Source of the DNA: CAYPNP01 sp964412195
Lineage (GTDB): Bacteria > Acidobacteriota > JAAYUB01
Direction of reading: 5' to 3'
DNA: 19,254 nucleotides
Assembly (NCBI GenBank): GCA_964412195.1
Contig: CAYPNP010000046.1
Span: 1 to 19,254, forward strand
How positions within the stretch are numbered: position 1 is the first letter of the stretch; each line of letters opens with the position of its first letter. Below, in pieces: positions 6,922 to 13,513 of the stretch. The notes under the pieces were generated by a model, which did not search any database, was not told the origin of the DNA, and saw only the letters and a program-made list of their open reading frames with translations. The translations under genes were made by a program, and so were the position numbers.

Positions 6922-9051
6922 ATGCAGAAGCGGTTTTTATACTTTTGGATTCCCCTTCTCTTGCTGTCCGCCGGCGGACGGCTGCTGGCCGGGCCGCCCT
7001 TCAGCCCCGACGAACGGCTCCCGCGCGAACGGGTGCAGGAATACACCCTCTACGACGAATCCACCAAAAAATCCCCCGAGCAGGCCGCCATCCGGGAGAG
7101 CGAACAGGCATTTGCCCTGGGCGAGCTGCTGCTGGACGTCGGGGCCCCGGATGAAGCGACGCGGGAAATGGGCTACGCCCTCGAGAACTTCCTCTTCTGC
7201 GGCATCGACCTGACCGAGGCCCCCGTCCTCCGGGCGCGGCTCCAGGAGCTGCTCCAGCGCGCCGACCTCTACCGCGAGCCCCTGGACCTCTTCGGCGAGA
7301 CCGACGACGCCGAGACGGAGTACCAGGCCGAGGAGGAGTCCCCCATCGAGGAGATGGTGGACCAGAACCTCCAGGCGGCCACCATCGATCCCGGCATCGA
7401 GCACCTCATCGAGCAGGACATCCTCGAGCAGAAGTTCGACTTCCCGGTCTTCGTCAACAGCCAGGTCATGACCTACCTGAATTACATGACCACCGGGAAG
7501 AAGAAGGGCTTCGTCGAGATCGGCCTGCAGCGCCTGGAACGGTACCAGGACATGTTCCAGCGCATTTTCCGCGAGGAGGGCCTGCCCCTCGACCTGATCT
7601 ACTTCGGCCTGGTCGAGAGCAACTTCAACACCAACGCCTACAGCCGCGCCCGCGCCAGGGGCATCTGGCAGTTCATCCAGTGGACCGGCCGGCGCTACGG
7701 GCTGCGGGTGGACTGGTGGGTGGACGAGCGCTCCGACCCGGAGAAGTCCACCCGGGCGGCCTGCGCGTACATCAAGGACCTCTACGGCATGTTCGGCGAC
7801 TGGTACCTGGTGCTGGCCGCGTACAACTCCGGCGAGGGCCGCATCCAGCGGATCCTCAACCGGCACCCCGACAAGGACTACTGGGAGATGACCGAGGGCC
7901 GGTACCTCCCGAGGGAGACCCGGGGCTACGTGCCCGCCATCCTGGCCGCCATCATCGTCGGCAAAAATCCCGAGCGGTTCGGCATCGCCACCGAGCCGTC
8001 CGAGGCGCTGAGCTACATCACGGTCGAGATCCCCTCCCCCACCGACCTGCGGGTGGTGGCTGAGACCATCGGCGTGCCGGTGGAGACCCTCCAGGACCTG
8101 AACCCGGCCCTGCGCCGCTACCTGACGCCGCCCGACCTGAAGACCTATCCCCTGCACGTCCCGGTGGACACCGCCCAGGAGACGCTGGCCCTGCTCTACG
8201 ACCTGCCGGTCAAGGAGCGCCTGATGTGGGTCGAGCACCGGATCGCCCGCGGCGACACCCTCTACAAGATCAGCCGGAAGTATGGCGTCCCGGCCTCGGC
8301 CATCAAGGACTTCAACGACCTCAAGGGATCCCGTCCCCGGCTGCGCGTCGGCGACGTGCTGCAGATCCCGCTGTCCAACATCTACAAGGGCGCCGGGCGG
8401 GAAACGGCGTCCGACTACCGGCCCGAGCCCAAGCCCGCCGGCAAGTCGTACCGGGTCCGCCGGGGCGACACGCTCTGGAGCATCTCCCGCCGGACGCAGA
8501 TACCGGTCAACCAGCTCATGACATGGAACGGCATCGACAATCCCCAGCTGAAGGCCGGCACGGTGCTGACCCTCCGAGATCCCAGCGAGCGTCCCGCGTC
8601 CCGCTCCCCGGGCGGGTCGGCGAGCCGGACGGCCGCCTCCGGCTCCGGGGCGGCGCCCCCCCGCGGCGGCGCCTACACCGTGGCCAAGGGCGACACCCTC
8701 TGGAGCATCAGCCAGAAGTACGACGTGGAGCTGGCCGCCCTGCTGGACGCCAACGGCCTGAGCAAAAAAAGCAAGATCCAGCCGGGCCAGACCCTGCGCG
8801 TGCCGGGCGGCGCGGGCAGTTCCGCCGGCGCCTCCCCATCCGGTCCGGCCAAGTCGTCGCAGGCCGCATCCTCCGGCGCCGGCAAGACCTCCGCAGCCAG
8901 CGAAAAGACCCGCGTCCACACGGTCCGGAAGGGCGAGACCCTGTACGCCATCGCCCGCTTGTACAACACGGACGTGGCCTCCCTCAAGCGCGCCAACAGC
9001 CTCCGCGGCGACGCCCTGAAGATCGGCGAACAGCTCGTCATCCCGGATTGA
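6922..9051 (+). CDS. mltD: MltD-type membrane-bound/secreted lytic murein transglycosylase with four LysM domains
   Basis: The protein cleaves peptidoglycan glycan strands to 1,6-anhydro-MurNAc ends, outside the inner membrane. The 709 residues begin with a Sec signal peptide (MQKRFLYFWIPLLLLSAGG, cleavage near 23). After an acidic spacer comes the SLT catalytic domain (about 180-340): catalytic Glu232 in YFGLVESNFN, then ARGIWQFIQWTGRRYGL, LVLAAYNSGEGRI and LPRETRGYVP. Four LysM glycan-binding repeats follow at about 441-483, 510-554, 585-629 and 666-709, each with a GDTL or GETL core, joined by Ser/Ala/Pro/Gly-rich linkers. A TTG codon 13 codons upstream is open, but it is the -35 box and would spoil the signal peptide, so I use the ATG. 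The gene stands alone between repeat tracts and is closed by a terminator. Confidence 0.93.
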   Translation: MQKRFLYFWIPLLLLSAGGRLLAGPPFSPDERLPRERVQEYTLYDESTKKSPEQAAIRESEQAFALGELLLDVGAPDEATREMGYALENFLFCGIDLTEAPVLRARLQELLQRADLYREPLDLFGETDDAETEYQAEEESPIEEMVDQNLQAATIDPGIEHLIEQDILEQKFDFPVFVNSQVMTYLNYMTTGKKKGFVEIGLQRLERYQDMFQRIFREEGLPLDLIYFGLVESNFNTNAYSRARARGIWQFIQWTGRRYGLRVDWWVDERSDPEKSTRAACAYIKDLYGMFGDWYLVLAAYNSGEGRIQRILNRHPDKDYWEMTEGRYLPRETRGYVPAILAAIIVGKNPERFGIATEPSEALSYITVEIPSPTDLRVVAETIGVPVETLQDLNPALRRYLTPPDLKTYPLHVPVDTAQETLALLYDLPVKERLMWVEHRIARGDTLYKISRKYGVPASAIKDFNDLKGSRPRLRVGDVLQIPLSNIYKGAGRETASDYRPEPKPAGKSYRVRRGDTLWSISRRTQIPVNQLMTWNGIDNPQLKAGTVLTLRDPSERPASRSPGGSASRTAASGSGAAPPRGGAYTVAKGDTLWSISQKYDVELAALLDANGLSKKSKIQPGQTLRVPGGAGSSAGASPSGPAKSSQAASSGAGKTSAASEKTRVHTVRKGETLYAIARLYNTDVASLKRANSLRGDALKIGEQLVIPD

Positions 9052-9072
9052 TCGAGGCTGGTACTGGATCGT

Positions 9073-9102
9073 GCGGACGGGGACGTCCGCGCTCCAGTTT
9101 TT
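9073..9102 (+). terminator. Intrinsic terminator after mltD
   Basis: A perfect 7-bp stem, GCGGACG / CGTCCGC (9073-9079 and 9084-9090), closes on a GGGA tetraloop, and TTTTT follows at 9098-9102. The T-run starts 7 nt after the stem, slightly further than ideal. It is 21 nt past the mltD stop and is the only classical hairpin-plus-T terminator I found in the window. Confidence 0.65.
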
Positions 9103-9120
9103 CTCAGCGCCGCTGCTCCT

Positions 9121-9252
9121 TTGCGGCCTCAGCGTGAACTTTCTGATTCGATTACGATTACGAGAACGATAACGATCGACGATTACGATTGTGTCGGATT
9201 TGAATTCGCAATTCCCAATTCGCAATCACCCTCACTCCTGACTCCTCACTCC
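9121..9252. repeat. Composite repeat element and heptads at the uvrA-like 3' end
   Basis: From the left: CCTCAGCGTGAAC, TTTCTGATT, then hexamers CGATTA, CGATTA, CGAGAA, CGATAA (about 9149-9174) and GATTACGATTG. Next comes GGATTTGAATTCGCAATTC with degenerate CGCAATT heptads, and finally three perfect-period heptads TCACTCC, TGACTCC, TCACTCC (9232-9252). The last set overlaps the uvrA-like stop and its final codons. Read on the minus strand from the stop codon, the module order closely follows that downstream of accA. Confidence 0.85.
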
Positions 9253-12060
9253 CCTCTTCCTCCACGCGGCGAGTTCCCGGCCGGTGTGGGAGGAGGCACA
9301 CTCGGGCAGGCCGTCCACCAGGCCCTGGTACAGCACCCAGCCGCCGTCGGGGCCGCCCTCCGGGCCCAGGTCCACGACCCAGTCGGCGTTCTCCAGGAAG
9401 TGCAGGTCGTGTTCCACGGCGATCACGGTGTGGCCGTCCGCCAGCAACCGGTCCAGCACCCGCAGCAGGGTGGCCGTGTCGGTGGGATGCAGCCCGGTGG
9501 TGGGCTCGTCCAGCAGGAACAGGCCCTGCCCCTTGACCGTCTCCAGTAGCGCGCGGCACAGCTTGAGCCGCTGGGCCTCCCCGCCCGACAGCGTGCTCAG
9601 CGGCTGCCCGAGCCGGAGGTAGCCCAGCCCGACGTCGCGCAGCATGTCCAGCCGCCGGGTGAACGCGGCGTCGGCCGCGTCCCCGAACCGCTCGGCCGCC
9701 TCGCCGGCGGTCAGGTCCAGCGCCTCCACGATGGTCAGCCCGCGGCAGGTGTAGGCGCGGGCCTCCGGCGAGTAGCCCGTCCCGCCGCACCGGTCGCAGA
9801 GGATCTCTTCGTCGGCCAGAAACTGCATCTCCATGACGGTGCGGCCGCGGCCCTTGCACCACTCACAGCGGCCGCCCTCCACGTTCAGCGAAAAGTAGCC
9901 CGGGGTGACACCGTGGGCCCGGGCCTCCGGCTCGGCGGCGAAGAGGCGGCGGACCGAGTCCCAGATCCCCAAGAACGTTGCCGGCATGGACCGGGAGCTG
10001 CCCGGCGGCAGGCCCTGGTCGACGTAGCGGGCGAAGCGGAACGCCTCCGCGCCGCGGATTCCCGACAGGGCGGGCGGCAACGCCTCGCCGGCCAGCTTCG
10101 CCTCCACGGCCGGCAGGACCACTTCCTCCAGCAACGTGGACTTGCCGCTGCCGCTCACGCCGGTGACGCAGCTCAGCCGCCCCACCGGAAATCGCGCCCG
10201 GACCGATTTCAGGTTGCGCGCCCGGGCGCCGGAGACTTCCAGCCACGGCGCGCCGGCCTCCCGGAGCGGCCGCGTTCGGTCCTCCCCGTCCCCCCGCAGC
10301 ATGGCCGTGGTCGCCGTGCCGGCCTCCCGCAGGTAGTCGGCCATGGCGCCCTGGTACAGCACCCGTCCGCCGTCCCGCCCGGCGCGGGGGCCCAGCTCCA
10401 CGGCGTGGTCGGCCCGGGCGATGAACCCGGGATCGTGCTCCACGAAGACCACCGTGTTCCGGGAATCGCACAGGCGCCGCAGCATCCGGCCGAGGCGGGC
10501 GTGGTCGCGCGGGTGCAGGCCCAGGGTCGGCTCGTCCAGGACGAACAGGGTGTCGGCCAGCCCGGTGCCGAGCACGGCGGCCAGGTGCACCCGCTGCATC
10601 TCCCCGCCGCTCAGGGTGAAGGCCGGCCGGTCCAGGGTCAGGTAGCCCAGGCCGAGTTCCTCCAGGCACTGCAGGCGGGCGGCCAGTTCCTCCAGCACCC
10701 GCTCCAGCGCCGACAACCGGTCGGGAGGCAGCATCAGAGTGGACAGCGCATACCGTGCCTCGCTCACGCGCAGCGCCAGCACGTCGCCCAAGTCGCGGCC
10801 GGCCAGGCGGACCGACAGCGCCCGCGGGTTCAGCCGCTTGCCGCCGCAGTCGGGGCACCGCCCGTAGCTGCGCAGCCGGCTGAGGAACACCCGCACGTGG
10901 AGCCGGTACGTTTTCCGCTCGAGCCGGCGGAAGAAGCCCTCCACGCCGGGGAAGACCCCGCCGCCGCGCTGGACGGCGTCCCGGACATCCGCCGGCAGCT
11001 CGCCGAACGGCACGTCCAGCGGCCAGCCCACCCGCCGCGCCACCTCCAGGAGGTAGCGGTGGTAGCCGCGGTAGGCCTTGCCCTGCCAGGGCACGACCGG
11101 GTTCTCGGCCAGCGTGCGCGACGGGTCCAGGTAGCGGGCCGGATCGTAGAAGACCACGTCGCCGAAGCCCTTGCAGGTGGGGCACGCGCCTTCGGGAGTG
11201 TTGGAGGAAAGCAGGCTCTCCGTCACCGCCGGGCGCTCCTCGCCGCACCGGCTGCAGCGCGGCCGCGCCGGAAACGACGCCTGCACCCACTCGCCCGCCG
11301 GCTCGACGGCGACGTTGGCCGGCCAGGCGATCCCGGCGGCGTCGGTCGCGGGCACCATCAGCCGGCACTCCGCCCGCTCCTCCTGCCCGGCGGCGCGCAC
11401 CGCCTCCAGCAACCGGTCGGCCTCGTCCGGCAGGACTCGGACCCGGTCCACCACCACCTGGGTCTGAGCGGCGCGCTCCGGCAGCTCCTCGGCGCGCATC
11501 ACCCGGCCGCCCTGGAACACGCGGGGGTAACCCATCCGGGCGATGGTGCGCCCGAGCGGCTCGCGCCGCGGGCGGGCGCCGCGGTAGGCGAAGAGCACCG
11601 TCACCTCCCGCCCCGCCAGCCGGTCGATGCACCACGCCATCACCTCGACGGGGGCGTAGACCGCCAGCTCGACGCCGCAATCCGGGCAGTGCGGCGTGCC
11701 GGCCCGCACGAACAGCAGCCGGAGGTGGTCGGCGATCTCGGTCAGCGTCCCCACGGTGGAGCGGGAATTCTTGACCGCCTTCCGCTGCCGCACCGCCATG
11801 GCCGGCAACAGGCCCCCGGCGGAATCCATCGCCGGCTGGGACCACTTGTCCATGAACTGCCGGAGGTAGGGCGACAGGGACTCCAGGAAGCGGCGCTGGC
11901 ACTCGGCGTAGAGCGTGTCGAAGGCGAGGCTCGACTTGCCCGAGCCGCTGACGCCGGTGACGGCCGAGACCCGGTGGTGCGGGAAATCGACGTCCACCCC
12001 CCGCAGGTTGTGGGTGGAGACGCCGCGCAGCCGGATGGTGCGGGAATCTGAATCCTTCAT
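9232..12060 (-). CDS. uvrA: UvrA-family DNA-damage-recognition ABC ATPase (excinuclease ABC subunit A or paralogue)
   Basis: The 942 residues have the UvrA plan: two ABC ATPase halves with zinc modules, used with UvrB to find bulky DNA lesions. Walker A1 is GVSGSGKSS (36-44), followed by SRSTVGTLTEI. Zinc-type Cys pairs are CPDCG (125-129), CSRCG and CPTCKGFG (269-299), then YGRCPDCGGKRL. The first signature is LSGGEMQR with FVLDEPTLGLHPRD. The second half has GVSGSGKST, GRCEWCKGRG...CDRCGGTGY, LSGGEAQRLKL and FLLDEPTTGLHPTD. Canonical UvrA has LSGGEAQR in both halves and an N-P-R-S-T-V-G-T motif where this has N-S-R-S-T-V-G-T, so it may be a specialised paralogue. The start at 12060 is chosen because TATAAT lies at 12096-12091; an upstream in-frame ATG at 12132 would overlap the promoter and the next gene. 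The C-terminal codons (RSQE) and stop are inside GGAGTNA heptads. Confidence 0.9.
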   Translation of the reverse strand: MKDSDSRTIRLRGVSTHNLRGVDVDFPHHRVSAVTGVSGSGKSSLAFDTLYAECQRRFLESLSPYLRQFMDKWSQPAMDSAGGLLPAMAVRQRKAVKNSRSTVGTLTEIADHLRLLFVRAGTPHCPDCGVELAVYAPVEVMAWCIDRLAGREVTVLFAYRGARPRREPLGRTIARMGYPRVFQGGRVMRAEELPERAAQTQVVVDRVRVLPDEADRLLEAVRAAGQEERAECRLMVPATDAAGIAWPANVAVEPAGEWVQASFPARPRCSRCGEERPAVTESLLSSNTPEGACPTCKGFGDVVFYDPARYLDPSRTLAENPVVPWQGKAYRGYHRYLLEVARRVGWPLDVPFGELPADVRDAVQRGGGVFPGVEGFFRRLERKTYRLHVRVFLSRLRSYGRCPDCGGKRLNPRALSVRLAGRDLGDVLALRVSEARYALSTLMLPPDRLSALERVLEELAARLQCLEELGLGYLTLDRPAFTLSGGEMQRVHLAAVLGTGLADTLFVLDEPTLGLHPRDHARLGRMLRRLCDSRNTVVFVEHDPGFIARADHAVELGPRAGRDGGRVLYQGAMADYLREAGTATTAMLRGDGEDRTRPLREAGAPWLEVSGARARNLKSVRARFPVGRLSCVTGVSGSGKSTLLEEVVLPAVEAKLAGEALPPALSGIRGAEAFRFARYVDQGLPPGSSRSMPATFLGIWDSVRRLFAAEPEARAHGVTPGYFSLNVEGGRCEWCKGRGRTVMEMQFLADEEILCDRCGGTGYSPEARAYTCRGLTIVEALDLTAGEAAERFGDAADAAFTRRLDMLRDVGLGYLRLGQPLSTLSGGEAQRLKLCRALLETVKGQGLFLLDEPTTGLHPTDTATLLRVLDRLLADGHTVIAVEHDLHFLENADWVVDLGPEGGPDGGWVLYQGLVDGLPECASSHTGRELAAWRKRGVRSQE

Positions 12061-12071
12061 CCTCGGAACCG

Positions 12072-12120
12072 TTTCCAATCCTTCGTGGACATTATATAAT
12101 GCATTCAGATATTTCCGGAT
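12072..12120. promoter_or_regulatory. Back-to-back promoters sharing one -10 palindrome
   Basis: ATTATATAAT (12091-12100) is its own reverse complement, so a perfect TATAAT occurs on both strands (12095-12100 rightwards, 12096-12091 leftwards). Rightwards, TTTCCA (12072-12077) sits 17 nt upstream and gives a good promoter for the gene at 12131, with GAGG before its ATG. Leftwards towards the uvrA-like gene the -35 is poor. Two polymerases could not occupy this site together, so the two directions are probably mutually exclusive. Confidence 0.5.
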
Positions 12121-12130
12121 CGAGGCAACC

Positions 12131-12685
12131 ATGAAACAGACCGCGCCGATCCTCCTCCTGCTGGTGCTCGGGATGGCCCTGCCCCTGCCGGCGGCGGCGG
12201 AGGATTACTCCGAGAGCTACCCCGCGGAGCCGATCAAGCTCAACCTGGACCTGGCCGCCACATGGGACCAGGTCCTGCTGGTGCTGGAGAAGATGGGCTA
12301 CGAGGTCGACAGCCAGGACCGCGCCAACGGCCAGATCCTCACCAAGGCGGAGGAGTCGATCTCCGGCGCGTACGCCGGCTCCGAGCTCAAGAAGGTGGCC
12401 GTGGTGGTGGCCGACTACCAGGCGTCCCTCCGCAAGGGGAAGCACTTCCTCGAGATCACCGTGTCCTTCCTGAAGCCGGTGCAGACCTCCGTGGCGGCCA
12501 CCGCCCACATCAGCGCCCTGAAGCGGAGCTACGACGGCCAGGAGGAGTGGATCACGCTCAAGTCCAACGGCGCCCTGGAGGTCCGCTTCCTGAACGAGCT
12601 GAACATCGCCGTCACCGGCAAACGGATCTACGACAAGAAGATCCCCACGTGGAGAAAACCCATCGAAATCCCCATCCAGAAGTGA
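12131..12685 (+). CDS. Secreted protein, BamC-like helix-grip region, function unknown
   Basis: The 184-residue protein has a clear Sec signal peptide (MKQTAPILLLLVLGMALPLP, cleavage near AAA-ED, about 23-24) and no lipobox Cys, so it is probably periplasmic. The mature part opens with EPIKLNLDLAATWDQVLLVL, then EKMGYEVDSQDRANGQILTK, a pattern (one amphipathic helix, then a basic strand with DR..G.I) that resembles BamC/NlpB-type domains; this is a weak resemblance and not an identification. The rest is predicted alternating beta strands ending in a basic tail. It is the first gene of a two-gene unit, 4 nt before the next ATG, and is divergent from the uvrA-like gene. I do not recognise a specific family. 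Confidence 0.8.
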   Translation: MKQTAPILLLLVLGMALPLPAAAEDYSESYPAEPIKLNLDLAATWDQVLLVLEKMGYEVDSQDRANGQILTKAEESISGAYAGSELKKVAVVVADYQASLRKGKHFLEITVSFLKPVQTSVAATAHISALKRSYDGQEEWITLKSNGALEVRFLNELNIAVTGKRIYDKKIPTWRKPIEIPIQK

Positions 12686-12689
12686 AGCC

Positions 12690-13145
12690 ATGAAGCTGCC
12701 TCCCGAGTGGCCCGAGCACCTGTCCCGCCTCCTCCTCATCGGCCTGGCGGCCGCCGTGCTGTTCTTCGGCACCTGGGCCGCGCTGCCCGATTCGGCCTGG
12801 AACGGCCTGATGGCCGGGCTCTTTCCCAAGCTCCGGCCGGACAGCCCGCGGATCGCCATCGACTCCTTCACGCACGAGCAGGCGCCCGGCGAGCTGCGTC
12901 TCCACCTCCAGATCCACAACGCCTCCTCGGTGACGCTGGAGAAGGTCCAGGCCGTGCTGTCCATCTACGACGCCCGCGGCACCCAGCTCAACACCCTGCT
13001 CTACCCCATCGAGCCGCCCCAGATCGCGCCCGGGCAGGCCGTCGAGACGACCATCTCCTTCCCGGAGTCGACGCCCATCTCCCAGTATGCCGTCTACTTC
13101 AAGACGGCCGCCGGGGAGATCATCCCGCACGACAAGCCGTTTTAG
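12690..13145 (+). CDS. Membrane-anchored protein with extracytoplasmic Ig-like (FxLYD-type) domain
   Basis: The 151 residues begin with a short cytoplasmic stretch, a membrane helix at about 12-32 (LLLIGLAAAVLFFGTWAAL) and then a beta-rich domain. The ordering LRLHLQIHNASSVTLEKVQA, VLSIYDARGTQLNT, a proline-rich IEPPQIAPGQ turn and VETTISFP matches the layout of FxLYD/DUF3426-like beta-sandwich domains, where N..S/T...V.V...YD..G is typical. Function is unknown; such domains are usually held on the outer face of the inner membrane. It starts 4 nt after the upstream stop with no strong ribosome site, so translational coupling is likely. The same transcript carries a periplasmic partner candidate. 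Confidence 0.8.
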   Translation: MKLPPEWPEHLSRLLLIGLAAAVLFFGTWAALPDSAWNGLMAGLFPKLRPDSPRIAIDSFTHEQAPGELRLHLQIHNASSVTLEKVQAVLSIYDARGTQLNTLLYPIEPPQIAPGQAVETTISFPESTPISQYAVYFKTAAGEIIPHDKPF

Positions 13146-13213
13146 ATCGGGGAATCCGCGCTCCACATCCCATTGTCACTTTGATTCCGCGGGCTTTGCA
13201 CCTGCGCGAAGAT

Positions 13214-13441
13214 GATTGCGGATTTCGGATTGCGGATTGCGGATTGGGAAACTGAAATCCCAACATGGATCACGTGGATGACGGCGGATTGACGCGGATT
13301 CCAAACCCTGGCTCTGGATCGGAATCCGTGTGTGAATCCGCGTTGATCCGCGTCTCGGATTTCTCCGCGGGCTCCGCGTCTATGCGTGTAATTTCTTGGT
13401 TCGATTACGATGACGAGCACGATTGCGAGCACGAGCACGAT
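13214..13441. repeat. Composite repeat element between the envelope genes and the decarboxylase operon
   Basis: Five heptads of GATTGCG type (13214-13248) start 68 nt after the stop. AAATCCCAAC follows, then imperfect repeats of GGATNNCG / GATCCGCG type through 13265-13355. After that come CTCCGCGGGCTCCGCGTC and TATGCGTGTAATTTCTTGG, and finally the hexamer array CGATTA, CGATGA, CGAGCA, CGATTG, CGAGCA, CGAGCA (13402-13437). The gap 13146-13461 contains no credible coding sequence. The module order matches the accA-mltD gap: heptads near the upstream stop, hexamers near the downstream promoter. Confidence 0.85.
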
Positions 13442-13461
13442 CAGGAGAGTTGCCTCAATGA

Positions 13462-13497
13462 TTGACGGGGGAGCGGAAGGGGCGTGTATAATGCCCC
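13462..13497 (+). promoter_or_regulatory. Promoter of the decarboxylase operon
   Basis: TTGACG (13462-13467) and a perfect TATAAT (13487-13492) are spaced by 19 nt, longer than optimal. The -10 lies in the loop of a GGGGC...GCCCC inverted repeat (13479-13483 with 13493-13497). The transcript would start near 13499, leaving about 15 nt with AGGAAGG before the ATG at 13514. The long spacer and flanking palindrome suggest weak or activator-dependent use, which is inferred. Confidence 0.5.
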
Positions 13498-13513
13498 CTC
13501 GAAAGGAAGGCCC

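Noticed and set aside
6937..9225. Open frame of about 762 codons on the minus strand opposite mltD
   Set aside because: The plus strand has a signal peptide, SLT catalytic motifs and four LysM repeats; the antisense product is low-complexity and crosses the terminator and repeats.
9913..12051. Open frame of about 712 codons on the plus strand opposite the uvrA-like gene
   Set aside because: No recognisable motifs; the minus strand has paired Walker and ABC signature motifs and zinc modules.
12061..12132. Upstream in-frame start for the uvrA-like gene at 12132
   Set aside because: It would place the TATAAT promoter inside the coding region and overlap the start of the divergent gene; the added residues (VASIRKYLNALYNV) are not UvrA-like.
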